Shown here: in pieces, positions 15,489-24,700 of the stretch | Numbering within the stretch: position 1 is the first letter of the stretch | Layout: every line of letters starts with the position of its first letter | From: Azospirillum oleiclasticum | GTDB lineage: Bacteria; Pseudomonadota; Alphaproteobacteria; Azospirillales; Azospirillaceae | Direction: 5' to 3' | Length of the DNA stretch: 64,000 nt | Assembly: GCF_013423485.1 (NCBI RefSeq) | Contig: NZ_JABFFR010000015.1 | Coordinates: forward strand, 124,001-188,000 | The notes under the pieces: generated by a model | The model's database searches: none | What the model was told of the DNA's origin: nothing | What the model saw: the letters and a program-made list of their open reading frames with translations, nothing else | Program-made: the position numbers and the translations under genes

Positions 15489-16283
15489 ATGCCAGACCAG
15501 AGTCGTCCGTCCCCAGCGCGATCCTTTCGCCGCCGGCTGCTTGGCCGCGAGCTGTTGCTGGGCACATTCATCAAGACGCCGACCAGCCACACCGTGGAAA
15601 TCTTCGGCGATCTCGGCTTCGACTTCGCCGTCATCGATGCGGAGCATGCCCCGTTCGACCGCCGGTCGATCGACATCGCCCTTCTGGCGGCCCGCGCCGC
15701 CGGGATCGCCGGCCTTGTCCGCGTGGCCGAGCCGAGCCCGGCGCAGATCCTCGCGGCGCTCGACGATGGCGCGGCCGGCGTGCTGATTCCCCATGTCGCC
15801 TCGCCCGAGGCCGCCGCGGCCGCGGTGTCGGCCTGCCGTTACCGCAGTGGACGACGCGGGTTCTCCAACTCGCCGCGGGCTGGCCGTTACGGTGGTCTTG
15901 CGATGTGGCCGCACGTCGACGCCCAGGACGAGTCCGTCGCCGTCATCGCCATGATCGAGGACCCCGATGCGCTGGAGCGTCTCGACGCGATCATGGCCAC
16001 AGAAGGGCTCGACGCGGTGTTCATAGGCCGGGCCGACCTGACCGTCGCCCTCGCCGCCGCTTCCCCCGACGCGCCGGAAGTGCGGGCGGCGGTGACCCGG
16101 ATCATCGAGGCGGCCCGCAAAGCCGACAAGCCTGTCTGCATGATGGCCGCCCATGTCGACGAGGCGCGCTCCCTCGCGGCCCTTGGAGCGAGCGCCTTCA
16201 TGATCGGTTCGGACCAGGGTCTGATGCGTCAGGCGGCGGGTCGGGTTCTCGAGGAATTCGGCGGTCTGCGCGGGGCACGGTGA
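15489..16283 (+). CDS. HpcH/HpaI family class II aldolase/citrate lyase-like
   Basis: 264 residues, a metal-dependent pyruvate-type aldolase barrel. GTFIKTPTSHTVEIFGDLGFDFAVIDAEHAPFD is the family's N-terminal signature, GVLIPHVASPE the mid-barrel signature, and IAMIEDPDALERLDAI supplies the metal-binding Glu, with DAVFIGRADLT following. Known relatives are 4-hydroxy-2-oxoheptanedioate and 2-keto-3-deoxy-L-rhamnonate aldolases, which cleave 2-keto-4-hydroxy acids to pyruvate and an aldehyde. The ATG at 15489 has AAAGG upstream. It faces away from tctC and lies upstream of an IclR gene, so it could belong to either locus. Confidence 0.85.
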   Translation: MPDQSRPSPARSFRRRLLGRELLLGTFIKTPTSHTVEIFGDLGFDFAVIDAEHAPFDRRSIDIALLAARAAGIAGLVRVAEPSPAQILAALDDGAAGVLIPHVASPEAAAAAVSACRYRSGRRGFSNSPRAGRYGGLAMWPHVDAQDESVAVIAMIEDPDALERLDAIMATEGLDAVFIGRADLTVALAAASPDAPEVRAAVTRIIEAARKADKPVCMMAAHVDEARSLAALGASAFMIGSDQGLMRQAAGRVLEEFGGLRGAR

Positions 16284-16403
16284 TCGAGACCGGTCGCCGC
16301 CGTCCGTCTCATTCGCAGCGCTGACAATCTTTCCATCAACAGTACAGTTCACTGAAAATAGGATGTTGACAGCAAGAAACGCCGGCGCCATGATCGACAC
16401 ATA

Positions 16404-16533
16404 TTGAAACGACGTTTCAATATTCAAAACGCAAGACACCCGACCGTGAAGCGCTGTCAACGATTGCCAGCCACAGCAACCGTTTGCCCAAAGACACACC
16501 AATCATATGAAACGCAATTTCAATATTTGAAAC
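16404..16533 (+). promoter_or_regulatory. Two KdgR-like operators and iclR2 promoter
   Basis: A near-perfect palindrome TTGAAACGACGTTTCAA lies at 16404-16420 and a second copy, TGAAACGCAATTTCA followed by ATATTTGAAAC, spans 16508-16533. Both share TGAAACG-N3-TTTCAATATT. The TGAAAC...TTTCA form matches the known operator type of KdgR, an IclR-family repressor. A promoter TTGCCC (16484-16489), 16 bases, TATGAA (16506-16511) runs into the second operator, arguing for repression of the downstream operon and autoregulation. Bases 16284-16403 hold no gene. Confidence 0.6.
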
Positions 16534-16551
16534 AACAACGGAGCGAGGCCG

Positions 16552-17346
16552 GTGCCCGAGGATCTGAAGCTGGCAGGGAAGGAGCCTGCGGGGACCAGCA
16601 CCTTGGACCTCGCTCTGCGCGCGTTGGAATTCCTGGCGCATGAAAGCCAACCCCTGTCGCTGGCCCACATCGCCGAAGCGCTGTCGGCGTCGAAGGCCAC
16701 GATCTACCGCCACCTCGTGACGCTCCAGCGCCACGGCCTCGTCAGCCAGGATCCGGACACCGGGCGGTACGAGGTCGGGGTCAAGCTGCTGGTGCTGGGG
16801 GAGGCGGTGCGGGCCCGTTTCGACGTGGTGGCCGCCGCGCGCGAGGAACTGATGCGGCTGAGGGACTCCATCGGCCAGGCGGTCACGATCTGCCGTGTCG
16901 TCGAAGGCGAACTCGTGGTCCTCGACCTGATCCAGGGACGCACGGTGGTTGAATTCGGGACACGGCCCGGAACCCGTTTCGACCTGCACGCCAGCGCCCA
17001 CGGCAAGGTCTGGCTGGCTTTCGGACCATCGGCCCTGCTGCAACGAACGCTGGCCGGTCCACTGCCGCACTGGACGCCGAGCACCATCACCGACGCCGGC
17101 CGCCTGGCCGCCGAGGTCGAGCTCGTGCGCCGGCAGGGCTGGGCCGCCGCCGCCGACGAGATGATCACCGCCGTCAACGCCTTGGCGGCTCCCGTCTTCG
17201 ATCACCGCAAACACATCGCCGGATCGATCGCGATCGTCGGCGCCACCCAGTTCATCCCTTCACCCCCGGACGCCGTGCAACTGGAGAAGCTGCTTGCCGC
17301 CGCGCAGGCCATCTCCCGTGGTCTCGGCTGGAGAGCGAACCGATGA
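16552..17346 (+). CDS. IclR family transcriptional regulator (KdgR-like operators)
   Basis: 264 residues beginning at GTG 16552 with an upstream GGAGCGAGG-like ribosome site. Winged HTH: TLDLALRALEFLAHE, then LSLAHIAEALSASKATIYRHLVTLQRHGLV. Effector domain: VTICRVVEGELVVLDLIQG, LHASAHGKVWLAFGP and WAAAADEMITAVNALAAPVFD. The stop overlaps the start of hyuA, so regulator and hydantoinase-type enzymes are co-transcribed. It most likely represses its own operon through the two palindromes upstream and is relieved by the transported substrate or a breakdown product. Confidence 0.88.
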   Translation: MPEDLKLAGKEPAGTSTLDLALRALEFLAHESQPLSLAHIAEALSASKATIYRHLVTLQRHGLVSQDPDTGRYEVGVKLLVLGEAVRARFDVVAAAREELMRLRDSIGQAVTICRVVEGELVVLDLIQGRTVVEFGTRPGTRFDLHASAHGKVWLAFGPSALLQRTLAGPLPHWTPSTITDAGRLAAEVELVRRQGWAAAADEMITAVNALAAPVFDHRKHIAGSIAIVGATQFIPSPPDAVQLEKLLAAAQAISRGLGWRANR

Positions 17347-19421
17347 GTTACTCCCTTGCCGTCGATATCGGTGGAACCTTCACCGACATCGTGCTGCGCA
17401 ACTCCGACGGCCGGCTGACCGTCGACAAGACCCTGACCACCCACGACGACCTGCTGTCCGGCTTCTTCGGCGGCGTGCAGGCGGTTCTGAGGAAGGCCGG
17501 CGTGACGCCCGACGACGTCGATGGCGTCGTCGTCCATGCCACCACCGTCGTCACCAACGCGCTGATCGAGCGCAAGGGACCACCGACCGCGCTGGTGGTG
17601 ACGGAGGGCTTCCGCGACGTGCTCGCCATCCGCAACGAGCACCGCTACGACATGTACGACCCGCAGATCGAGTTCCCGGAACCGCTGGTCCCGGAAGAGC
17701 TGACCTTCGGGCTCCGCGAACGGACGCTGGCCGACGGCACGGTGCTGACGGAACCGTCGGCGGGGGACATCGCGGCACTCGCCGACCGCATCCGCAGCAG
17801 CGGTGCCAAGGCGGTGGCGATCTGCTTCGTCAACAGCTTCACCAACCCCGCCAACGAAACGGCGGTGGCGTCGGAACTGACGCGCCAGCTCAACGGCGTC
17901 TTCATCTGCACCTCGTCCGACGTGGCACCGCAGATCCGCGAGTATCCGCGCGCCTCGACCGCGACCGTCAATGCCTACACCATGCCCATCTCGCAGCCCT
18001 ATTTGCGGCGACTCAGCGACCGGCTGCGCCACGAGGGGTTCGGCAACACGCCGCTGATCATGCTGAGCTCCGGCGGCGTCGTCGGCGCCGAGACCGCCGG
18101 CCGCAACCCGGTGCGCATGATCGAGAGCGGCCCGGCGGCCGGCGCGCTGGCCGCCTGCCACTACGCCGAGATCCTGGGCATCGACCGGCTCATGTCCTTC
18201 GACATGGGGGGCACCACCGCCAAGGCCTGCCTGATCGAGAACCGCACGCCGCTGGTCACCGGCCTGTTCGAGGTGGACCGCCGCTACCGCTTCAAGGAAG
18301 GCAGCGGATTGCCGGTGACCGTGCCCTCGATCGACCTGATCGAGATCGGCGCCGGCGGCGGCAGCATCGCCCATGTGGACGCGCTCGGCCTGCTGAAGGT
18401 CGGTCCGGAAAGCGCCGGGTCCAACCCCGGCCCCGCCTGCTACGGCCGCGGCGGCTGCAACGCCACCGTCACCGACGCCGACCTGATGCTGGGCCTGATC
18501 GACGCCGACAACTTCCTGGGCGGCGAGATGAGGCTGGACCGCGCGGCCGCCGACGCCGCGTTCGCCGAACTGGCGGGCGCGCTCGGCGGCACGCCGGTGC
18601 AGGCGGCGCGCGGCATCTACCGCGTGGTGACCGAGGCGATGGCCTCGGCGGCGCGCTCCCACGCCACCGATCGCGGCGTCGATTACCGCGGCCTGCCACT
18701 GTTCGCCTTCGGGGGGGCCGGCCCGCTGCACGCCTGCGGCGTGGCGGAGCTGCTGCAAAGCTCCTCCGTCATCGTGCCGCCGCAGTCCAGCGTCCTGTCC
18801 GCCTTCGGGACGCTGGTCACGCCCGTGCGCCTCGACCTGGTTCGCAGCGACCTGATGCGGCTGAACGGTGTCGATTGGGATCGGGTCGGGCGCATCCTCG
18901 CCGACCTCGAGAAGGAAGGCCGCAGCGCGCTCGCCGAGGCGGGCTGCGCGCCCGCCGACGTCCGCGTCGCCATCGGCGCGGACATGCGCTACACCGGCCA
19001 GCAGAACGAGGTCACGGTCATGTTCGACCGCGACCCGCGCGAGGCGCGCGACATCGACGCCCTCGTCGCCCAGTTCGCCGAGGTCTACCGCACGCTGTAC
19101 GGCATGAACCCGTCGCACGTCCCGGCCGAGATCGTCACGTGGCGCGTCACCGTGCAGGGGCCGGCCATCCGCTTCCATTCCGCCGGCCGGCCGGCGAGCG
19201 AGCCCGGCCGGCCCAAGGGCATGCGCCCGGTCCATGCCTGGCAGGACGGCCAAATGGTCCCGGTCTACGACCGCGGCGGCCTCGCGGTCGGCCAGACGGT
19301 CGCCGGCCCTGCGATCATCGAGGAGCGGGAGACCACCACCGCCATCCCGCCGGGCTGGATCGCCACCATCGATTCCGTCGGCTGCATCGTCGCCACCGCG
19401 GCACCCGCCGCCCACGCCTGA
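17343..19421 (+). CDS. HyuA-type hydantoinase/oxoprolinase subunit A
   Basis: 692 residues. The N-terminal actin-like ATP-binding domain opens with VDIGGTFTDIVL, and HATTVVTNALIERKGPPTALV and MSFDMGGTTAKACLIE supply further phosphate-binding and domain-defining motifs. GAGGGSIAHVD and NPGPACYGRGG lie around residues 335-370, and the hydantoinase A C-terminal region runs to the end. Partnered with the HyuB gene downstream it would form an ATP-dependent amidohydrolase of the N-methylhydantoinase/5-oxoprolinase type. Acetone-carboxylase-like paralogues share the fold but need a third subunit that is absent here. The substrate is unknown. Confidence 0.85.
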   Translation: MSYSLAVDIGGTFTDIVLRNSDGRLTVDKTLTTHDDLLSGFFGGVQAVLRKAGVTPDDVDGVVVHATTVVTNALIERKGPPTALVVTEGFRDVLAIRNEHRYDMYDPQIEFPEPLVPEELTFGLRERTLADGTVLTEPSAGDIAALADRIRSSGAKAVAICFVNSFTNPANETAVASELTRQLNGVFICTSSDVAPQIREYPRASTATVNAYTMPISQPYLRRLSDRLRHEGFGNTPLIMLSSGGVVGAETAGRNPVRMIESGPAAGALAACHYAEILGIDRLMSFDMGGTTAKACLIENRTPLVTGLFEVDRRYRFKEGSGLPVTVPSIDLIEIGAGGGSIAHVDALGLLKVGPESAGSNPGPACYGRGGCNATVTDADLMLGLIDADNFLGGEMRLDRAAADAAFAELAGALGGTPVQAARGIYRVVTEAMASAARSHATDRGVDYRGLPLFAFGGAGPLHACGVAELLQSSSVIVPPQSSVLSAFGTLVTPVRLDLVRSDLMRLNGVDWDRVGRILADLEKEGRSALAEAGCAPADVRVAIGADMRYTGQQNEVTVMFDRDPREARDIDALVAQFAEVYRTLYGMNPSHVPAEIVTWRVTVQGPAIRFHSAGRPASEPGRPKGMRPVHAWQDGQMVPVYDRGGLAVGQTVAGPAIIEERETTTAIPPGWIATIDSVGCIVATAAPAAHA

Positions 19422-19447
19422 CCACACTCACCGACGGGAGCCGCAAC

Positions 19448-20995
19448 ATGGACGGCGTCGAACTCGAAATCCTCTGGTCCAACCTGATCGGCGTGGTGAC
19501 GGAGCGCGCCAAGGCGCTGCAGCGCATCGCCTTCAGTCCGATCGTCCGCGAGGCCGGTGACCTTGCCGTCGCGCTGTTCGACCAGCGCGGGCGCATGGTC
19601 GCCCAGGCCAACACCGGTACGCCGGGCCACATCAACTCCCTCGCCTTCGCCGGCGCCCACCTCGTCCGCGAGTTCGCCGGGCGCTGCGACCCGGGCGACG
19701 TCCTGATCACCAACGACCCGTGGCTGTCCGCCGGCCACTTCTTCGACATCACCACCCTGACGCCGATCTTCAACGGCGACCGGCTGATCGCCTACATCGG
19801 CTCCACCATCCACCACACCGACATCGGCGGCTACGGCATCGGCGCCGGCGCCCGCGACGTGCACGAGGAAGGGCTGTGGATCCCGCCCCTGAAGCTGTAC
19901 GAGCGGGGGACGCCGAACCCGGTGCTGCACGCCATGATCCGGCGGAACGTGCGCACCCCAGACGCGGTGTTCGGCGACCTGGCGGCCCAGGTGTCGAGCG
20001 GCCGGTCGGCGGCCGAACACCTGATCGCCCTGTGCGCGCGGCACGGGCTCGACGACATCGAGGCCCTGTCCGACGAGATCATCGACCGGTCGGAGGACGC
20101 CACCCGCGCCGCCATCCGCCAGCTCCGTCCGGGCACCTACCACGGCCAGTCCGTGTTCGACGTGCCGGGCGGCGAGGAGATTACGCTGAAGGCGGCGCTG
20201 ACCATCGACGCCGACACCGGCACCATCACCGTGGACTTCACCGGCAGCTCGATGCAGACCTCCACCGGCATCAACGTGGTGCTGAACTACACCCACGCCT
20301 ACGCCACCTTCGCCATCCGGAGCTGCCTGAACCACGATCTTCCCAACAACACCGGCAGCCTCGCCCCCATCCAGGTGAAGGCGCCGGAGGGATCGATCGT
20401 CAACTGCCGCTACCCGGCTCCTGTCAACGCCCGCCACGTCGTCGGCATGTATGTGCCGATGCCGATCCTGAAGGCGCTCTACCAGGTCTTCCCAGAGAAG
20501 GTGTTGGCCGAGGGCTCCGGCGCGGTGTGGACCATCCAGATCGAGGGACGCAAGGCCGACGGCCAGCCCTTCACCTCGTCGATGTTCAACTATTCGGGCG
20601 GCATGGGCGCGCGCGCCGAGAAGCATGGCCCCAGCGCCACCTGCTACCCGACCGGCGTCGCCGCCGTGCCGATCGAGATCCTGGAGGCGGCGATGCCGAT
20701 CGTCTTCGACCGCAAGGAACTGCGGCGGGGGTCGGGCGGGGCGGGGCGTACGCACGGTGGCGACGGCCAGATCATCGCCTTCCACATGAACACCCGCGAC
20801 CCCTGGCTTCTGAACGCCGTGCCGAGCCGTCTCGGCTTGGGACCGGAGGGGCTGGGCGGCGGCGACCCGGGACAGCCGGGCCGCTTCCTGGTCAATGGCG
20901 AGCCGGTCAGCCAGGCCCGCAAGCTCAGCATGAAGCCGGGCGACGCAGTGATTCTGGAAACTCCGGGCGGCGGCGGCTTCGGCCCGCCCGCCTGA
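19448..20995 (+). CDS. HyuB-type hydantoinase/oxoprolinase subunit B
   Basis: 515 residues. Signature stretches are LEILWSNLIGVVTERAKALQR, SPIVREAGDLAVALFD, NTGTPGHINSL, DVLITNDPWLSAGHF and TTLTPIFNGDRLIAYIGSTIHHTDIGG, all typical of HyuB. The C-terminal glycine-rich segment (RRGSGGAGRTHGGDGQ and ETPGGGGFG) is also standard. ATG 19448 follows GGGAG by a normal spacing. Together with HyuA it would hydrolyse a cyclic amide or imide using ATP. It is followed 56 bases later by a transporter binding protein, suggesting that the transported solute is the enzyme's substrate. Confidence 0.87.
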   Translation: MDGVELEILWSNLIGVVTERAKALQRIAFSPIVREAGDLAVALFDQRGRMVAQANTGTPGHINSLAFAGAHLVREFAGRCDPGDVLITNDPWLSAGHFFDITTLTPIFNGDRLIAYIGSTIHHTDIGGYGIGAGARDVHEEGLWIPPLKLYERGTPNPVLHAMIRRNVRTPDAVFGDLAAQVSSGRSAAEHLIALCARHGLDDIEALSDEIIDRSEDATRAAIRQLRPGTYHGQSVFDVPGGEEITLKAALTIDADTGTITVDFTGSSMQTSTGINVVLNYTHAYATFAIRSCLNHDLPNNTGSLAPIQVKAPEGSIVNCRYPAPVNARHVVGMYVPMPILKALYQVFPEKVLAEGSGAVWTIQIEGRKADGQPFTSSMFNYSGGMGARAEKHGPSATCYPTGVAAVPIEILEAAMPIVFDRKELRRGSGGAGRTHGGDGQIIAFHMNTRDPWLLNAVPSRLGLGPEGLGGGDPGQPGRFLVNGEPVSQARKLSMKPGDAVILETPGGGGFGPPA

Positions 20996-21051
20996 CGGTC
21001 CCTTGGGACGTTCGCGCGAAATTCCAACCAACGAAACGGGGAGGGAAGGTC

Positions 21052-22194
21052 ATGTCCTTGCAGCGGAGCACCATGTTTGCGGCGCTGGCCACGGCGCTGC
21101 TGGCCGGCGCGCAGCCGGCCCAGGCGGCGGAGGTCCTGAAGATCGGCATTTCCGCCGGACTGACCGGCTATGCCGCCACCGTCGATCGCGCCTGGCGCGA
21201 CGGGGTGCAGCTCGCCGCCGACGAGCTGAACGCCAAGGGCGGGGTGATGGGCCGGAAGGTCGAGGTGGTGGTCGAAGACAACCGTTCCGAACCGCAGGAG
21301 GCCGTGACCGCCTACCGCAAGATGCTGTCGTCGGACGGGGTCGATGTGTTCATCAGCGGCTGTGTGTCGGCCGGCAACTTCGCCGCCGCCACCATGGTGG
21401 CGAAGGCCGAGAAGCCGATGATGCTGTGCTCGATCCTGCCCCAACAGGCCTCCCAGGTGAAATGGGCCTTCACCACCCTGCCGCCGGCCGGGTTCGAGGT
21501 GGAGAAGCGCTTCGAGTACCTGCGGGACAAGACGCAGATCCGCAAGGTCGGCGTGCTGCACGACCCGACACCCTACGCCCTCCTGCAGAAGTCCGTCGCC
21601 GAGAAGGTCGCCGGCAAGTACGGGCTGGAGGTGGTGGACGTCGAATCCTACAAGCAGGACGACGCCGACCTCAGCGTCCAGATCAACAAGATCCAGGCCG
21701 CCGGGGCTGGCGCGGTGATCAAGATCGGGCTGGGCGGCACCACCCTGACCGCCGCCAAGAACATGAAGCAGCTCGGCTCCACCATGCTGCTGCTGACCAG
21801 CCTGGAGGATCTGGCCGTCTTCAAGCCCGTGGCCGAAGTGCTGGGCGACCGCTTCTTCTTCGTCGCCTCGCCGTCCCAGGTGTTCGAATCGCTTCCCGAC
21901 AGCGGCATGAAGACGGAGATCGCCCGGTTCCTCGATCCCTGGCGGGCGAAGTACGGCGACCGCGACCCCAACTGGGCGTCGCGGGGCTGGGACGGCGTCA
22001 TGCTGACGGTCGCCGCCATCCAGGCGGGCAAGTCGGCGGCCGGCCCGTCGGTGCGCGACCAGATCGAGAAGATCGACGGGTTCCAGGGCACCACCGGCGC
22101 TTACCGATTCAGCGCCGACAACCACCAGGGCATCACGCAGAATCCCTTCGTGCTGGCCACGATCGCCGGCAACCAGGTCAAGATCGTCCAATGA
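21052..22194 (+). CDS. Branched-chain-type ABC transporter substrate-binding protein
   Basis: 380 residues. The signal peptide ends near AQPAQAAEV, then KIGISAGLTGYAATVDRAWRDGVQLAADELNAKGGVMGRKVEVVVEDNRS is the classic LivJ/type-I periplasmic binding fold. GAYRFSADNHQGITQNPFVL near the end is also typical. ATG 21052 has GGGAGGGAAGG upstream. It heads a five-gene LivJ-F-M-G-H set. The family binds amino acids, amides, urea or aromatic acids; coupling to HyuAB hints at a cyclic amide or related N-compound. Confidence 0.9.
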   Translation: MSLQRSTMFAALATALLAGAQPAQAAEVLKIGISAGLTGYAATVDRAWRDGVQLAADELNAKGGVMGRKVEVVVEDNRSEPQEAVTAYRKMLSSDGVDVFISGCVSAGNFAAATMVAKAEKPMMLCSILPQQASQVKWAFTTLPPAGFEVEKRFEYLRDKTQIRKVGVLHDPTPYALLQKSVAEKVAGKYGLEVVDVESYKQDDADLSVQINKIQAAGAGAVIKIGLGGTTLTAAKNMKQLGSTMLLLTSLEDLAVFKPVAEVLGDRFFFVASPSQVFESLPDSGMKTEIARFLDPWRAKYGDRDPNWASRGWDGVMLTVAAIQAGKSAAGPSVRDQIEKIDGFQGTTGAYRFSADNHQGITQNPFVLATIAGNQVKIVQ

Positions 22195-22949
22195 CGGCGG
22201 CCGCATCCGGCGCGCCCGCCGGGGCGGTTCCCGTCCCGGCCGATCCCGTCCTCGCCGCGCGGGGGCTGAGCGCCCGGTATGGAGAGGTCCAGGCGCTGGC
22301 GCCGCTCGATTTCGTGGTCGGCCCCGGTGAACTGGTGGCGGTGCTCGGTCCCAACGGTGCCGGCAAGTCCACCCTGCTGCGCGCCATCCTGGGGCTGGTC
22401 GCCACTGGCGGCGAGGTCAGCTTCATGGGGAGCAGCCTGCCCCGGCGCAACCCGGCGGCCGTCGCCAACCGTGGCGTGGTGCTGGTGCCGGAGGGGCGCG
22501 GCATCTTCGGCCCGATGACGGTGGCGGAGAACCTGGAGCTCGGCTCGTGGCGGCTGGGGCGCGACGCGCGGGAACGCCAGCGCCGGATGGGCCGCGTGTT
22601 CGAGCTGTTTCCCCGGCTGAAGGAACGGTTGGGGCAGGCCGCCGGATCGATGTCCGGCGGTGAGCAGCAGATGCTGGCCATCGGCCGTGCCCTGATGGCC
22701 GATCCGAAGATCCTGCTGCTCGACGAACCATCGCTCGGCCTCGCCCCGCGGGTGATGGAGGAGATTCTGGAGACGCTGGGCGTTCTCAACCGCGCCGGCC
22801 TTCCCGTGGTGCTGGTGGAGCAGCGGGCGCCCTCGGCGCTCAAGCTGGCGCACCGCGCCTACCTGCTGTCGCTCGGCCGGCTTGCCGCCGTCATCGACCC
22901 CCGCGAGGTGCAATCGCATGACCAGCTCGCCCAGTACTATTTTGCGTAA
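22191..22949 (+). CDS. LivF-type ABC transporter ATP-binding protein
   Basis: 252 residues. Walker A GPNGAGKST, ABC signature MSGGEQQMLAIGRALM, Walker B ILLLDEPSLGLAP and the switch region LVEQRAP are all visible (Gln-Arg in place of the usual switch His). VLVPEGRGIFGPMTVAENLELG is typical of LivF. It overlaps the binding-protein gene by four bases and the permease gene begins inside its 3' end. It energises import by the LivM/LivH-type pair. Confidence 0.92.
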   Translation: MTAAASGAPAGAVPVPADPVLAARGLSARYGEVQALAPLDFVVGPGELVAVLGPNGAGKSTLLRAILGLVATGGEVSFMGSSLPRRNPAAVANRGVVLVPEGRGIFGPMTVAENLELGSWRLGRDARERQRRMGRVFELFPRLKERLGQAAGSMSGGEQQMLAIGRALMADPKILLLDEPSLGLAPRVMEEILETLGVLNRAGLPVVLVEQRAPSALKLAHRAYLLSLGRLAAVIDPREVQSHDQLAQYYFA

Positions 22950-23916
22950 GGCGTTCCCGGTGCCGGCGCAGCCGGCGCCACGCGGTCGCCTCGCCGCCGT
23001 CGCACCCTGGCTTGTGGCCGCGTGCATCGTCGGTTACGCGCTGGTGGCCGGCGGCTATCCGGCCACCGTCGTCGGTTTCGCCCTGATCTACGCCGTCTTC
23101 GTATCGGGGCTGAACATCTTCATGGGGCTGACCGCCCAGGTGTCCTTCGGGCAGAGCGCCTTCGCGGCGATCGGCGGCTACGCGTCGGCCATCCTGACCA
23201 CCCAGCACGAGTGGGGATGGCTGCCCGCCATGGTCGCCGGACTGGCGGCGGCGCTGGCCGCGGCGCTCGCCATCGGCTACCCGACCCTGCGCCTGAAGGG
23301 CCACTACCTGTCGATGGCGACGCTGGCCATCGGGTTGATCGTCCACGAGATCGCGGTGGAATGGGAGAGCGTCACGCTGGGCTATCTCGGCATTTCCGGC
23401 GTGCCGCCCATCGACATCGCCGGCTACGAGGTCTCGAGCGACCGCGCCGTGCTGATCATGCTGAGCGCCTGCGTCGTGGCGACGGCGCTGGCGGTGGCGC
23501 GCATCCGCAGCTCCCGCCTGGGCCGTGCCTTTGCCGGCATCGCCGGCAGCGAGGATGCGGCCCGCGCGCTGGGCATCAACGTCGCCCGCTACAAGTTGGT
23601 GTCTTTCCTGCTGGCCGCCGCCTTCGCCTCGCTCTCCGGCTCGCTGTTCGTCCACGTCGTCGGCTATGTCAGCCCCGAGGTGTTCAGCCTGCACATGGTG
23701 ATCCTGTCCTTCACCATGCTGTATGTCGGCGGCATCGGCACCGTGGCTGGCCCGGTCATCGGCGCCCTGGTGGTCAGCGTGTTGCCGGAAACCTTCCGCT
23801 CGTTCCGCGACTACCAGGACCTGGCCTACGGCGCGGCGCTGATCCTGTTGCTGATCTACGCGCCGCGCGGGCTGGCCGGCCTGTTCGCCGCCCTCGACAC
23901 GCGGAGGAAGCCATGA
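22918..23916 (+). CDS. LivM-type ABC transporter permease
   Basis: 332 residues with about nine to ten membrane helices. LIYAVFVSGLNIFMGLTAQVSFGQSAFAAIGGY and GHYLSMATLAIGLIVHEIAVEWESVT are LivM signatures, and GINVARYKLVSFLLAAAFASLSGSL is the cytoplasmic coupling and following helix. ATG 22918 lies 32 bases inside the end of the LivF-type gene; translation is probably coupled. Confidence 0.9.
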   Translation: MTSSPSTILRKAFPVPAQPAPRGRLAAVAPWLVAACIVGYALVAGGYPATVVGFALIYAVFVSGLNIFMGLTAQVSFGQSAFAAIGGYASAILTTQHEWGWLPAMVAGLAAALAAALAIGYPTLRLKGHYLSMATLAIGLIVHEIAVEWESVTLGYLGISGVPPIDIAGYEVSSDRAVLIMLSACVVATALAVARIRSSRLGRAFAGIAGSEDAARALGINVARYKLVSFLLAAAFASLSGSLFVHVVGYVSPEVFSLHMVILSFTMLYVGGIGTVAGPVIGALVVSVLPETFRSFRDYQDLAYGAALILLLIYAPRGLAGLFAALDTRRKP

Positions 23917-24683
23917 CCGCCACTGCCGGATCCGTCTGTCTGGAGGTCCGCGACGCGACCCGCAGCTTTGGCGGCCTCGTCGCGGTGAACGCCGTCAGCT
24001 TCCAGGTGGCGCGGCACAGCGTCACCGCGGTGATCGGGCCGAACGGGGCCGGCAAGACGACGCTGTTCAACCTGATCTCCGGCGCCGTTCCACCCAGTTC
24101 CGGGCGCGTCCTGTTCGAGGGCACCGACGTCACGCACGAGGCGCCGGAAGCCAAGGCGGCGCGCGGCCTGATCCGCACCTTCCAGCTCGTGAAGCTGTTT
24201 CCGGAGCTGAGCGCTGTGGAGAACGTGAAGGTCGGCTTCCACCTGCGCAGCCGCGGCGGGTTGCTGGCGGCGCTGCTGCGGCCGCGCGCGATCCGCGACA
24301 TGGAAGCGGCGATCGAGGACCGCGCCCGCGCCCTTCTCCACCTCGTCGGGCTCGGCTCCGCGGCGGATTTGCCGGCCGCCGCGCTCAGCTACGGCCAGGG
24401 CCGGCTGCTGGAGGTCGCCCGCGCGCTCGCCGCGCAGCCGAAGCTGCTGATGCTGGACGAGCCGGCGGCGGGGCTGAACGGTGACGAGACCGCAAGGCTC
24501 GCCTCCCTGATCCGCGACATCGCGGAGGACGGCACCGCCGTGCTGCTGATCGAGCACGACATGCATCTGGTGATGAACACGGCCGACGAGGTCGTGGTCG
24601 TCGATTTCGGCAGGAAGATCGCCCAGGGCGCGCCCGATCGCATTCGCCAGGATCCGGCCGTCATCGCCGCCTATCTCGGCTGA
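23913..24683 (+). CDS. LivG-type ABC transporter ATP-binding protein
   Basis: 256 residues. Walker A GPNGAGKTT, the Q-loop within RGLIRTFQLVKLFPELSAVENV, ABC signature LSYGQGRLLEVARAL, Walker B LLMLDEPAAGLN and switch LLIEHDM are present. The helical insertion around residues 105-130 is typical of LivG. The start overlaps the permease stop (ATGA) after GGAGG. Confidence 0.92.
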   Translation: MTATAGSVCLEVRDATRSFGGLVAVNAVSFQVARHSVTAVIGPNGAGKTTLFNLISGAVPPSSGRVLFEGTDVTHEAPEAKAARGLIRTFQLVKLFPELSAVENVKVGFHLRSRGGLLAALLRPRAIRDMEAAIEDRARALLHLVGLGSAADLPAAALSYGQGRLLEVARALAAQPKLLMLDEPAAGLNGDETARLASLIRDIAEDGTAVLLIEHDMHLVMNTADEVVVVDFGRKIAQGAPDRIRQDPAVIAAYLG

Positions 24684-24700
24684 CGGGGGGGAAGGGGACC

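Noticed and set aside
17294..20995. A very long plus-strand frame (over 1200 codons) spanning hyuA and hyuB
   Set aside because: The first two thirds are an out-of-frame shadow of hyuA with Arg/Pro/Gly-rich nonsense; only the last part, from ATG 19448, is the real HyuB.
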